Shown one piece after another: positions 23,944-32,110 of a stretch of 32,799 nucleotides of DNA. The notes below the pieces were generated by a model, which ran no database searches, was not told where the DNA came from, and saw only the letters and a program-made list of their open reading frames with translations. Positions within the stretch are counted from its first letter, which is position 1. The number at the start of each line of letters is the position of its first letter. Made by a program: the position numbers and the translations under genes. Origin of the DNA: Bacteroidota bacterium (GTDB taxonomy: Bacteria > Bacteroidota > Bacteroidia > Bacteroidales > CAJPTX01); contig PDRH01000026.1 of NCBI GenBank assembly GCA_002748015.1, positions 1 to 32,799 on the forward strand, read 5' to 3'.

Positions 23944-25026
23944 ATGTACCTACTATATATCCTTCTGCTCCTGATGTGTTTTGCCTACCTGCGGCGTAGG
24001 TTAAATGGCGGGGAAGCAGCCTTCTACCATTCGCCCCTGGTGCTGGCCGGGCTGTTTCTCTTCGTGGGGGTGTATGCGGTGTTCTCGGATGACTATTTCA
24101 TCTACCAGGAGATCGTAACGAAGCTAATTCCGACAGGTAATTATACCAGGTTCACTCCCTTTTGGAATGCTTATGCTGAGGCTATAGGTAATACTAATAC
24201 GCTTTTCCGCTTATTGACGCTTGGTGGAGGCCTGTTGCTGCTGTCTTGGCAGGGGCACTTGCTCCGATTGCGCTATTTGGAGCTTTTGCCCTGGTTTATC
24301 GCTCTGGCGGGTATGCATCTGATTACGTGGCTACGCTTTGAGTTGGCCTGTATGCTTTTTGTGCTGGGCATGACGCTATGTTTGCGACGGAAGGCGATTG
24401 GTCTTGTTGTGGTTCTTTTGCCGTTCGTACTGCATCCGGCATCGTTCCTTTTTCTGCTTGGAGTTGGTATTTACCTGCTCAATCCCCAACGGTTAAGCAT
24501 GCGAGTATTGATGTGGTTGGGGGTGCTGCTGGTGTTGAGCTGTCTGCCGTTGCTGGTAGACCTTGCCATTGAGGTGTTTGGTATTTCCTCCTTCTGGTAC
24601 TACGTGAAGTATTTCCGGTGGGGGGATGCATTCTATCGGCGGCATTTTCTGTATGCGCTATGGGGCTACATGATCTATGTGCTGGGGCTTATTGTAGTTT
24701 ACCTTTTTTCGCGAGTTGGTCGGTGTAGTCCTTCTCCGCTGGCGCAGAAATTGACTCGTTTGATGGAGGCTTTTGGGCTTCTTTCCCTCCTATTCAATTT
24801 CATTCCGGTAACTCCGCATATTTCTGTTCGCTTGGCTGGTATAGCGTTCTATATTGCCTGTGTAGTTGGTGCAATGAGTATGCGCCAGCTTCGAGTGTTT
24901 GCGCATCGTAAGCTACTGCTTTGGATGGTGGTGTGCTTGCTGGTCATGAGCGGTATGGAAACCGTTGCTAACCATCATGATGATCTGCGAGTACTGTATG
25001 ATATTATGTATGCGTTAGCCTCGTAG
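23944..25026 (+). CDS. wzy: EpsG/Wzy-like polysaccharide polymerase
   Basis: This integral membrane protein of 360 residues has about ten or more hydrophobic segments spread along its length. LLYILLLLMCFAYL, VLAGLFLFVGVYAVFSDD, LLPWFIALAGMHLITWLRFELACMLFVLG, LVVVLLPFVLHPASFLFLLGVGIYLL and the final LLLWMVVCLLVMSG are examples. The WLRFELACMLFVLG helix followed by a periplasmic HPASF stretch is typical of EpsG-family proteins (RQxxA...F...HxSA-like pattern). Its place after glycosyltransferases and with a Wzx flippase in the locus supports a role as O-unit polymerase. Sequence conservation among Wzy proteins is low, so the assignment rests on topology, the HPAS motif and context. It is probably the last gene of its transcription unit, since a promoter follows. 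Confidence 0.75.
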   Translation: MYLLYILLLLMCFAYLRRRLNGGEAAFYHSPLVLAGLFLFVGVYAVFSDDYFIYQEIVTKLIPTGNYTRFTPFWNAYAEAIGNTNTLFRLLTLGGGLLLLSWQGHLLRLRYLELLPWFIALAGMHLITWLRFELACMLFVLGMTLCLRRKAIGLVVVLLPFVLHPASFLFLLGVGIYLLNPQRLSMRVLMWLGVLLVLSCLPLLVDLAIEVFGISSFWYYVKYFRWGDAFYRRHFLYALWGYMIYVLGLIVVYLFSRVGRCSPSPLAQKLTRLMEAFGLLSLLFNFIPVTPHISVRLAGIAFYIACVVGAMSMRQLRVFAHRKLLLWMVVCLLVMSGMETVANHHDDLRVLYDIMYALAS

Positions 25027-25102
25027 TCGTTAGTTAGAGCTGATTTAGGGGTTGTGGTTATTTCCCTCGCTCGTTGCTAGGGAGGCTTTCCTATGTTTTC
25101 GC

Positions 25103-25110
25103 TACCTTTG
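25103..25110 (+). promoter_or_regulatory. -7 element upstream of the cytidylyltransferase/PLP fusion gene
   Basis: TACCTTTG at 25103-25110 followed by CGG matches the other promoters in the window. No TTG at the ideal distance is seen. The nearest, 25074-25076, is 26 bases away. The transcript would begin at about 25115, so the ATG at 25160 with a leader of about 45 bases is the likely start. The ORF starting at 25052 would begin upstream of the promoter and is rejected. Confidence 0.65.
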
Positions 25111-25159
25111 CGGTGAGCTGAGGCTTAGATTGAGCATAAAACGAATATATGTAGATAGC

Positions 25160-26980
25160 ATGCAGGCAATAATACTGGCGGCAGGTATGGGGCGGCGGCT
25201 TGGGGAGCATACCAAGGAGAATACGAAGTGCATGGTGAAGGTCAATGGTGTGCGCCTCATTGACCGGATGCTTTCGCAGCTCGCTGTGTTTTCGGTTGAG
25301 CGTGTTGTCATCGTTGTAGGCTATAAGGGTAGGGAGCTACGTGAGTATATCGATGAGCGCTATAGCGATAGGTTGCGTATAGAGTATGTCTGCAATCCGG
25401 TATACGATACGACCAACAATATCTACTCTCTTTTCCTTGCCAAGGAGCATCTGCAGCGAGGGGACACTCTGCTGCTTGAGTCTGATTTGATTTATGAGGA
25501 TAGTATCCTGGAGCTGGCGATCAATTCGTTGCATCCCAACGTGGCGCTCGTAAGTGCGTATCAGCCCTGGATGGATGGCACGATGGTTCGGATAGATGCT
25601 GATGGTAATATTACCGCCTTCATTCCGAAGGCGGATTTCAAATATAGCGAGGTTTCGACCTACTACAAGACGGTGAATATATACCGCTTTAGTGAGCGTT
25701 TCTCACGGGAGGTGTACGTTCCTTTCCTTGAGGCGTATTGCAGTGCCTTGGGGCGTAATGAGTACTATGAGCAGGTGCTGAGTATGATTATCCATCTCAA
25801 CCGGAAGGAGATAAAGGCGCTTCCCGTAGGGGATTTGGGTTGGTATGAGATAGATGATGTGCAGGATCTGGACATTGCCGAGGCCATATTTGCGCCTGAT
25901 GAGGAGAAACTTTCTCGCTATACCCAGCGGGGTGGTGGTTACTGGCGTTTTGAAACGCTCTTGGATTTCAGCAATCCCGTTAATCCGTTTTTCCCCACCG
26001 TACGGTTGCGTGAGGAGTTGCGGGCGAGCTTTGATCCCCTCGTGACCACGTATCCTTCAGGCATGGGGGTGCATGCCTTGCTGGCGGGGAAGTACTTTGG
26101 CGTACGCGCGGAGTATACAGTGTTGGGGAATGGGGTGGCAGAGTTGTTAGCCGCATTGATGCGGACGATTAGCGGCAGACTGGGTGTAGTATGCCCTACT
26201 CTCGAGGAATATGCGAACCGGTGTAAGCCGGAGCAACTAGAGGTTTTCGTGCCGCAGAATGTCGATTTCATGTATACCGCTAAGGATTTAATGGTATACT
26301 TCGAGGGGCGTAATCTAGGAACTCTCTTGCTAATTAATCCGGACAATCCGTCGGGGAATTTCATCTCGCTAGCAGATGTTGTAGAGTTGCTCGGGTGGTG
26401 TCGTGCGAGGGGCATTCGTCTTGTTTTGGATGAGAGTTTTGTGGATTTCTCGGAGGGCTTCCAGGGAAACTCGTTGCTGTCAGATGCAATGCTGGTTGGG
26501 TACCCCAACCTCTGCGTTGTGAAGAGTATATCGAAGTCCTACGGCGTGCCGGGGCTACGGCTCGGTGTGCTGGCCTCCTCTGACCGGGGGTTGGTTGATG
26601 CAATAATGGCCGAAGCCTCTATGTGGAACATCAACTCCTTCGCTGAATACTACATGCAGATTTTCGGTAAGTATACCTCTGACTATGTAGATGCTTGCGC
26701 TAGGCTTGTTGTGGAGCGTGAGCGTTTTCGTGGGCTTTTGAATGGCATTCCATTCCTGCGGGTAATTCCGTCGCAGGCCAACTATTTTTTGTGCGAGGTA
26801 TTCGGTGCGTATACCTCGCGCGGTTTGACAGAGGTACTATTGGGGCGGTCTAGTATATTGGTGGAAGATTGTAGTACGAAGAGGGGTTTTGAGGGGAGGA
26901 GCTATATACGGATTGCAGTGCGTAGTGTAGAGGACAATGACCGGCTGGTGCAGGTGTTAGGCAGTCTATCTGCTAAGTAG
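25160..26980 (+). CDS. Fused cytidylyltransferase and CobD/HisC-like PLP enzyme
   Basis: This 606-residue protein joins two enzymes. Residues 1-245 form a LicC/PntC-like nucleotidyltransferase: MQAIILAAGMGRRLGEHTKENTKCMVKVNG, VVIVVGYKGREL, the YDTTNNIYSLFLA stretch, LLLESDLIYE, and GWYEIDDVQDLDIAE. Residues from about 255 form a fold-type-I PLP domain that begins RGGGYWRFETLLDFSNPVNPF, like CobD and HisC. It has NPDNPSGN (393-400), LVLDES with D424, and SISKSYGVPGLRLG with K459 as the Schiff-base lysine. LicC makes CDP-choline and PntC makes CMP-aminoethylphosphonate. CobD-type enzymes decarboxylate O-phospho-threonine or -serine. A protein that makes a phospho-aminoalkanol and activates it with CTP is therefore plausible (inference). 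LicD and a PEtN-type transferase nearby fit. An aminotransferase role of the PLP domain remains possible. Confidence 0.85.
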   Translation: MQAIILAAGMGRRLGEHTKENTKCMVKVNGVRLIDRMLSQLAVFSVERVVIVVGYKGRELREYIDERYSDRLRIEYVCNPVYDTTNNIYSLFLAKEHLQRGDTLLLESDLIYEDSILELAINSLHPNVALVSAYQPWMDGTMVRIDADGNITAFIPKADFKYSEVSTYYKTVNIYRFSERFSREVYVPFLEAYCSALGRNEYYEQVLSMIIHLNRKEIKALPVGDLGWYEIDDVQDLDIAEAIFAPDEEKLSRYTQRGGGYWRFETLLDFSNPVNPFFPTVRLREELRASFDPLVTTYPSGMGVHALLAGKYFGVRAEYTVLGNGVAELLAALMRTISGRLGVVCPTLEEYANRCKPEQLEVFVPQNVDFMYTAKDLMVYFEGRNLGTLLLINPDNPSGNFISLADVVELLGWCRARGIRLVLDESFVDFSEGFQGNSLLSDAMLVGYPNLCVVKSISKSYGVPGLRLGVLASSDRGLVDAIMAEASMWNINSFAEYYMQIFGKYTSDYVDACARLVVERERFRGLLNGIPFLRVIPSQANYFLCEVFGAYTSRGLTEVLLGRSSILVEDCSTKRGFEGRSYIRIAVRSVEDNDRLVQVLGSLSAK

Positions 26981-26983
26981 GTT

Positions 26984-27769
26984 TTATCGCCAGAATGCTT
27001 GTGTGAAGTGTTTTGGTCGCTTGTGCTTTGGTGGGGGAGTCATGTAGTCTTCTCCGTATACTGTGGAAAGGTATGCGTGTACGTCGTTAGGCGCATCGAG
27101 TAGGCGTCCCTCAAATTCTATTTCTGTGGGGTTCTTGAAGATGTGGTGTGGGAAGCTATACTGAAGTTCCTCGATGCTTGTAACTACTTTTGAGCCGTTG
27201 AAATCCTTGACTCTTGTCCATTTGATGTAGCTCGAAAGAAGCGGCTTGTAGCCGATGATTCTGCTGGCCTTCCAGAGTGGCCATGCTATTGCTTTTTTCC
27301 ATGTCGGCATTTGGGGCATGCCGTTATGCACAGCGACCACACGCATTTTGAAGAGTAGCAAAAGTAGCCGGATAATAAGGTTGGGATACTTTGGTTGTCC
27401 ATCTATTGGGAAGATGTCTATCCACAACCCCAGGCCGGGTATTGGGTCTACTAGGGGTTCTTCTACCTGCGTGCGTTTGTCTATCACCTTGATAAAGGGG
27501 TAGTAGTAGTCCTTTTCTCCAGGTATGAATAGTCTGAAACGTTCGGTTTCGATTTTGGTGGCGAGTTCTACCATACGGTTGTAGCTTTCCGTGGGCATGT
27601 AGATATCTATGTCGTCATCCCAGGGGATAAAGCCCTTGTGGCGAACGGCCCCCAGCAGGGTCCCGTAGGCTAGGTAGTATGTTAGCCCGTGCTGTTGGCA
27701 AATGTCAACAATGTAGTCGAGGATTTCAACCTCAACCGTTTTGACCTCTTCAATTGTTAGTGGTTGCAT
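26984..27769 (-). CDS. LicD-family phospho-(amino)alkanol transferase
   Basis: This 261-residue LicD-type protein lies on the minus strand. LicD enzymes transfer phosphocholine or a related group from a CDP donor to a sugar in surface glycans. The defining motif is YGTLLGAVRHKGFIPWDDDI (residues 35-54), continuing to complete DDDID at 51-55, a metal-binding acidic cluster. GLWIDIFPIDG is the other usual block, and the C-terminus has VYGEDYMTPPP and KRPKHF, also common in LicD. The ATG at 27769 is preferred to that at 27817, since MQPLTIEEVKTVEVEILDYI is the familiar start and leaves 11 bases to the upstream glycosyltransferase stop. It converges with the cytidylyltransferase/PLP fusion, with only 3 bases between the two stop codons. 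That fusion could supply its activated donor. Confidence 0.9.
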   Translation of the reverse strand: MQPLTIEEVKTVEVEILDYIVDICQQHGLTYYLAYGTLLGAVRHKGFIPWDDDIDIYMPTESYNRMVELATKIETERFRLFIPGEKDYYYPFIKVIDKRTQVEEPLVDPIPGLGLWIDIFPIDGQPKYPNLIIRLLLLLFKMRVVAVHNGMPQMPTWKKAIAWPLWKASRIIGYKPLLSSYIKWTRVKDFNGSKVVTSIEELQYSFPHHIFKNPTEIEFEGRLLDAPNDVHAYLSTVYGEDYMTPPPKHKRPKHFTQAFWR

Positions 27770-27780
27770 CTTCTTGCTTC

Positions 27781-28854
27781 TTATAGACCAATGAATTTGA
27801 TAAATCTTCTCTCCCATAGTATATTATCATCCACAAATTGCTGGAGAAGTGTGGCCCTCTGCGAGAGGTATTGCTGGGGGTTAAGCTCGGCGTAAAATGT
27901 GAGTAGCTTTTCGCCTAGGTTTGCTGTGTCTGTAATGGCTAGCCCCACTCCATACTGTGCAGCATAGGTCCCCTGTACGGTGTCGTGGGTGCAGATCATG
28001 GGGCGTCCGTATAGGAGGGAGTTGTAGAAGCGGTTGGATAGAGCGGCATCCCCATTGGGGTAGCGATTGTAGAAGATGTTCATGAACGATGAGGCCAGGA
28101 TGTAGTCCTCTTCCTCCTCTTTCCTGTAGAAGCCCTCGAATGAGATGTTCTCTACATGGTGGTCCTTGGCGTATTGCTTCAGGTTCTCTTCTTCTGGTCC
28201 CCAGCCCACGAAACGGATGAAGAAGCGATGGTCATTGCTGAGGGCTTTAATAATCGCCGAGTTGGAATCGAAGCTGCGAATGCCTCCTATGGTAAGAACT
28301 TCTATCGCCTCTTGTTGGGTTGGAGCGTTTGCTAGTCCTCGCTCTAGGTTCTGGCTAATTTTATGGCCGTCAAAATTGTGGCAGAGGGTGTATTCTACAT
28401 CTTTCGGTAGGTAGTTGATAAAACCTGGGGATGAGACCACCTGCAATGCGCTGCACTCCAGGGCCTTTCTGAATGGGTACATGAAGGTCTGGTCAAAGCT
28501 CATGTCCCTGTAGTCTATCATGTATTGCCCGCGGTACTCCTTCCTAAGAAAGCGGTATAGAAACGAGGCAACCTGAGGTCCAAAGATGATGAGACGGTCG
28601 TAGTTATTTTGCTTGATTTGCTCTTTGGCGAATGCTGTGAATCCCCAGTATGATGCTATTTTCCCGGTGCTACTCCTTGCGCAGGGTTTGCGGTAGGCGA
28701 TGCCGTTGTTGAGTTCCTCCGCCTTGTTCTCCCTGTCCCAGAAGATGATATCATGCGCTATACCTTGCTCTGCCAGTAGTTGTCGGTATGGGTTGATGAA
28801 GGGGGCAAAGAAGAGGTTCGATGGGACTACGAAGGCGATTCTGAGGCTATTCAT
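27781..28854 (-). CDS. GT-B fold glycosyltransferase
   Basis: This 357-residue glycosyltransferase is encoded on the minus strand upstream of the LicD gene. MNSLRIAFVVPSNLFFAPFINPYRQLL is the N-terminal Rossmann start. YMIDYRDMSFDQTFMYPFRKALE, VVSSPGFINYLP and VLTIGGIRSFDSNSAIIKAL lead into the C-terminal half. FIRFVGWGPEEENLKQYA, ISFEGFYRKEEEEDYILASSFMNIFYNRYPNGDAALSNRFYN and YGRPMICTHDT make up the donor-binding side, similar in pattern to GT4-like proteins. The sugar is not known. The ATG at 28854 is chosen because the -7 box (28885-28892 on the minus strand) leaves about 26 bases of leader. The longer frame from 28923 begins upstream of that promoter. It forms a two-gene operon with LicD and is divergent from the membrane transferase gene. 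Confidence 0.82.
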   Translation of the reverse strand: MNSLRIAFVVPSNLFFAPFINPYRQLLAEQGIAHDIIFWDRENKAEELNNGIAYRKPCARSSTGKIASYWGFTAFAKEQIKQNNYDRLIIFGPQVASFLYRFLRKEYRGQYMIDYRDMSFDQTFMYPFRKALECSALQVVSSPGFINYLPKDVEYTLCHNFDGHKISQNLERGLANAPTQQEAIEVLTIGGIRSFDSNSAIIKALSNDHRFFIRFVGWGPEEENLKQYAKDHHVENISFEGFYRKEEEEDYILASSFMNIFYNRYPNGDAALSNRFYNSLLYGRPMICTHDTVQGTYAAQYGVGLAITDTANLGEKLLTFYAELNPQQYLSQRATLLQQFVDDNILWERRFIKFIGL

Positions 28855-28884
28855 GGGGAATGATTTTATCCGTATAATCCGGTG

Positions 28885-28892
28885 CAAAGGTA
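28885..28892 (-). promoter_or_regulatory. -7 element for the minus-strand glycosyltransferase-LicD operon
   Basis: Read on the minus strand the sequence is TACCTTTG followed by CACC, 30 bases before the ATG at 28854. No TTG at the expected -33 distance is seen. It is back to back with the plus-strand promoter at 28949-28978, so the two form a divergent promoter region. Confidence 0.7.
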
Positions 28893-28948
28893 TACAATTG
28901 TAGCAATGTGGGGGGCGTAACATGTTGCATTCTTCCAGTTGGTCATGG

Positions 28949-28978
28949 TTGCCCTAATCGATGGATTGGCTATCTTTG
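28949..28978 (+). promoter_or_regulatory. Promoter of the membrane phosphoethanolamine transferase gene
   Basis: TTG at 28949-28951, a 19-base spacer and TATCTTTG at 28971-28978 followed by CGA give a good match to the Bacteroidota consensus. The leader to the first candidate ATG (29062) would be about 79 bases. Confidence 0.75.
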
Positions 28979-29061
28979 CGAGATATTTAGAGGTGATGAG
29001 GAGCTACCCGCTTCACGCCTCCTAGCCGTTAATAAACACTCTAAGAACCGCTGTTTTTCGT

Positions 29062-30882
29062 ATGCATGGGATAAGTACGTGGTTTACTAGGATAGTACCC
29101 GGGAAGGATGAGGTTCGTCCTATGGGAACCTGGCTTTTTTACTTCACAATACTTGCATTTTTCATTCCTACTGTTTGGGCGTACATAGATGGTTGGGACG
29201 GAATGACTAATAGCTATGCGGCATGGATTTGGTTAGTTGTGGCAGCCTGGTTACTGGGTTTATCCGTGGCGCTAGGTTTGTTACATGAGTGGCTGGCCTC
29301 GTGTTGCTGTGGGCTCGTAGGGCGTTTTGTTCACATGGGTATTGTCCTATGGGTGGCTTTTTGGGGGGCGTTTTCCCTCTATCTGCGCTACAATTTTGGT
29401 TGCGGTATCGGTGAGAGCGTGATAGCGAATATCTATGCGACGAATGAGCGTGAAGCACGTGAGCTGATTTTCAACACCAATATGTTTTCCATGGTGTCCG
29501 TCCCGCTTTACGTGCTTTTGGCTTCTGCCGTTCTGTCCTATATCCTAAGCAGGGTGCTCCCGCTGCGTTTACCCTTTCGCTTGCTGAGGTTCTTGAGATT
29601 CGCCGCGCTGTTGCTATTCGTCTTTTTGGGATGCTTCCATTCGTACACCTTCATGTTCAAGCTCGATGAGGCGCAGGGACCGCTTGTCCGGTATTGGATG
29701 ATGTCCGAGCCAGAGTGCCTTATTTGGGGGCACTTTCGCTACAAGTGGAATATGCAACGTTTCTACGAGCTGCGGTCGCAGAAACGGGAGGTGGAGGTAG
29801 CCGTTACGGATGTTGAGCGTTTGCCTGATAACCTGGTTATTATTGTGGGGGAGAGTACGCGGCGGGAGTACTTGTCGCTCTACGGCTACCCGCTGGAGAC
29901 CACGCCAATGCTTGACAGCATCGCCCAAACGGGGAGCATGGTTGTTTTTGCTAATGCCGTGGCCCCTCGCTTCTCTACGCGGGAATCGGTTCCTGAGAGT
30001 CTGACGACGCATTCAGTTGACAGCGTGGGGCAGGATTGGTTCGTTATGCCTTCGCTACCGGATATCCTTCGTGAAGCGGGCTATGAGACCTTCTGGCTCA
30101 GTGCGCAGCATCCCTTCGGGAAGGAGAGCTGGCCAATCTCTACAGTGGCCTTAGGGTGCGATTCGGTAGCTTTCCTTGAACCCCTGCTGCTGCGTAAGAG
30201 GGGTGGGCTTCGGGTGATTTATCATGACGGAGATTTACTCTCTTACCTGCAGGTTGGGGATTCTACTAGGCGGGTTGCTCTCTTCCTCCATCTCGAGGGC
30301 CACCATACGGATTACCAGAAACGGTATACCGATGAGTTTGCCATTTTTAGTTCTGAGGATATCCCCTACCAAGAGGAAGAGGCGAAGCGGCATGTCCTTG
30401 CGCACTATGCGAACGCTTCGCGCTATAACGATTGGGTGGTATCGGAGGTCGTTAAACGTTACCGTAATACCGATGCGATGGTGTTCTACTTCTCTGATCA
30501 TGCCCAGGCACTCTATGACGACGTAACTAATCCCAATGTGATGGGCCATCTTAAGTCCTACGTAGGTCTGCGTATTCCATTCATGGTCTGGATGTCGGAT
30601 TATGCCTTGCAGCTACCGGATTATAGGGGTGATTTGCGTAGACAAACCATGCAGATCATGCGTAGGGCGCAGGATCGACTCTTTGTAAATGACATTTTCA
30701 CCCAGAGCGTATGTGGTCTCTTGGGAATCGAGGAGGCTAGCATTTCTGCCAAGGAGAATCTATTCTCTCCCGAGTATGATACGCTAAAGGTGAGAAGGAT
30801 TTATGGCGGTTCCTACTTTGGTGCTGATACTGTCGATGCGCTACCTTCGTTCAAGACCTGGCTGGAGGCTCGTATGCAGTAG
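29062..30882 (+). CDS. Phosphoethanolamine transferase-type membrane enzyme (CptA/EptC-like)
   Basis: This 606-residue protein has five N-terminal membrane helices (about residues 22-42, 54-73, 93-110, 142-163, 180-196) and a large periplasmic sulfatase/alkaline-phosphatase-fold domain. Enzymes of this family move phosphoethanolamine from phosphatidylethanolamine to lipid A, LPS core or other glycans. The active-site motif is IVGESTRREYLSLYGYPLET, with E264 as metal ligand and S265 at the usual nucleophile position (Thr in EptA and MCR), then T266. The CptA-like GEST spelling matches. FLHLEGHHTDY and YFSDHAQALYDD add further metal-binding residues. An alternative start at 29122 would shorten the cytoplasmic N-terminus by 20 residues and cannot be excluded. 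The gene is alone, with its own promoter, and reads away from the LicD operon. The acceptor sugar or lipid is unknown. Confidence 0.88.
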   Translation: MHGISTWFTRIVPGKDEVRPMGTWLFYFTILAFFIPTVWAYIDGWDGMTNSYAAWIWLVVAAWLLGLSVALGLLHEWLASCCCGLVGRFVHMGIVLWVAFWGAFSLYLRYNFGCGIGESVIANIYATNEREARELIFNTNMFSMVSVPLYVLLASAVLSYILSRVLPLRLPFRLLRFLRFAALLLFVFLGCFHSYTFMFKLDEAQGPLVRYWMMSEPECLIWGHFRYKWNMQRFYELRSQKREVEVAVTDVERLPDNLVIIVGESTRREYLSLYGYPLETTPMLDSIAQTGSMVVFANAVAPRFSTRESVPESLTTHSVDSVGQDWFVMPSLPDILREAGYETFWLSAQHPFGKESWPISTVALGCDSVAFLEPLLLRKRGGLRVIYHDGDLLSYLQVGDSTRRVALFLHLEGHHTDYQKRYTDEFAIFSSEDIPYQEEEAKRHVLAHYANASRYNDWVVSEVVKRYRNTDAMVFYFSDHAQALYDDVTNPNVMGHLKSYVGLRIPFMVWMSDYALQLPDYRGDLRRQTMQIMRRAQDRLFVNDIFTQSVCGLLGIEEASISAKENLFSPEYDTLKVRRIYGGSYFGADTVDALPSFKTWLEARMQ

Positions 30883-31237
30883 GATTTGCCTTCGGGGGCA
30901 ATAGGGGAAATAATGTCTTCTAATCAAACATCGTATCTGTAGTATGAAGGGGCTTATATTTTGGCCTACTGAGTCTATATGCGAAGCTAGGATTGCCTGG
31001 AGGCTAGACAGCACCATTTTGCTTCTCACGGGTAGTTTTCATCGATACGGTGCGCTTTTTAAAGTGCGGAGTTTACTCGCATGGGATACGATGAGTTCAA
31101 CGCCAGTATTTTCAAGAGCCGCATAGTTTTTGCTTCCGCTCTTAGCTGATGCTTGTAGAATGCCTTGGCCTGTGTACCTTTGCGTTTGATATGGTATTCT
31201 CATTGTTGAAACCTTGCTTGATTTATACGGCTTGTCC
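30883..31237. other. Intergenic region of about 355 bases with one promoter
   Basis: No convincing gene is present. A small hairpin (TTGCC 30886-30890, GGCAA 30897-30901) right after the transferase stop has no T-run and is at best a weak terminator. A 60-codon frame at 30944 (+) and a 66-codon frame at 31239-31039 (-) overlap each other and show no recognisable similarity. The right-hand part holds the promoter of the GT2 gene (31153-31182). Confidence 0.6.
31153..31182 (+). promoter_or_regulatory. Promoter of the GT2 glycosyltransferase gene
   Basis: TTG at 31153-31155, a 19-base spacer and TACCTTTG at 31175-31182 followed by CG closely follow the Bacteroidota consensus. The ATG at 31238 is about 50 bases downstream of the predicted transcript start. 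The TTG at 31214 is therefore a possible but less likely start. Confidence 0.75.
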
Positions 31238-32011
31238 ATGACTCACTTTGCACCTTCTGAGCGTTTTCCTTTGGTCTCTGTTATTATGCCCTGCTATAAT
31301 GCGGAGCGTTTTATTGCCCAGGCAATCGAGTCGGTGGTAGCCCAAACTTACCAGGAATGGGAGCTACTCGTTAGCGATGATTGTAGTACGGATGGTAGCG
31401 TGCCGTTGGTTAAGTCGTACGCTGCCGCTGATGGCCGCATTCGCCTCGTGAAGGCATCGACTAATGGCGGGGCGGCCATGGCGCGCAATGCGGCGATACG
31501 GGTTGCCAAAGGGCGCTTCTTGGCCTTTTTGGATAGCGATGACCTGTGGCACCCTGAGAAGCTAGAACGTCAGATCGCCTTCATGTTGGGCCACCAGCAC
31601 GCCTTTACCTACACCAGCTACGCCATTGTAGATGAGCAGGGGGAGCGATGTGGAACGTCCGTACAGCCCCCCCCTAGCCTCTCCTATAGCGAGTATCTTC
31701 GAAATACAGCAATAGGTTGCTTAACGGTTGTTGTTGATAGGAACCAGCTTGGGGATGTTACCATGCAGAGCCAACCAATGCATGAGGACTTTGCAACATG
31801 GTTGCAGCTCCTCAAGCGGATAGACAGAGCCTATGGGCTTCGGGAGGAACTCGCCTTCTATCGGGTTGTTGCTGATAGCCTCTCCCATAATAAATTGAAG
31901 GCGGCAAAGCAGGTCTGGCGAATCTACAGGGAGGTTGAGGGCTTAGGACTGCTGCGCTCTTTGTATAGTTTTTGGGGATATGCAATTCATGCGGTAATGA
32001 AGCGCCTCTAA
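31238..32011 (+). CDS. GT2-family (GT-A fold) glycosyltransferase
   Basis: This 257-residue family 2 glycosyltransferase acts on the cytoplasmic face to add one sugar to the lipid-linked oligosaccharide. The opening PLVSVIMPCYNAERFIAQAI (residues 11-30) is the signature beginning. SDDCSTDGS (46-54) binds the nucleotide, and FLDSDDLW (97-104) contains the metal-binding DxD. HPEKLERQI and the HEDFATWLQLLKR stretch, with the probable catalytic ED, follow. The C-terminus has a weakly hydrophobic segment. The ATG at 31238 puts the PLVSVI strand 11 residues in, as usual. An in-frame TTG at 31214 adds eight residues and lacks support. Eight consecutive C (31667-31674, coding for QPPPS) do not break the frame here. 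It has its own promoter and is followed by another promoter-led gene. The sugar specificity cannot be assigned. Confidence 0.92.
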   Translation: MTHFAPSERFPLVSVIMPCYNAERFIAQAIESVVAQTYQEWELLVSDDCSTDGSVPLVKSYAAADGRIRLVKASTNGGAAMARNAAIRVAKGRFLAFLDSDDLWHPEKLERQIAFMLGHQHAFTYTSYAIVDEQGERCGTSVQPPPSLSYSEYLRNTAIGCLTVVVDRNQLGDVTMQSQPMHEDFATWLQLLKRIDRAYGLREELAFYRVVADSLSHNKLKAAKQVWRIYREVEGLGLLRSLYSFWGYAIHAVMKRL

Positions 32012-32030
32012 TTGTTCTATTCGGTCTACA

Positions 32031-32057
32031 TTGTTTTTCTGAATCTAATTACCTTTG
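32031..32057 (+). promoter_or_regulatory. Promoter of the terminal DegT-family gene
   Basis: The -7 element TACCTTTG (32050-32057) is followed by CGC. TTG at 32031-32033 gives a short spacer of 16 bases. The leader to the ATG at 32111 is about 48 bases. Confidence 0.65.
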
Positions 32058-32110
32058 CGCACATGTAGCCCCATGGGTATATGTTTGGGGTTAATATCAT
32101 ATCTTGGCCT

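Noticed and set aside
30944-31126. A 60-codon plus-strand frame in the intergenic region
   Set aside because: No recognisable similarity or ribosome binding site, and it overlaps an equally unsupported minus-strand frame.
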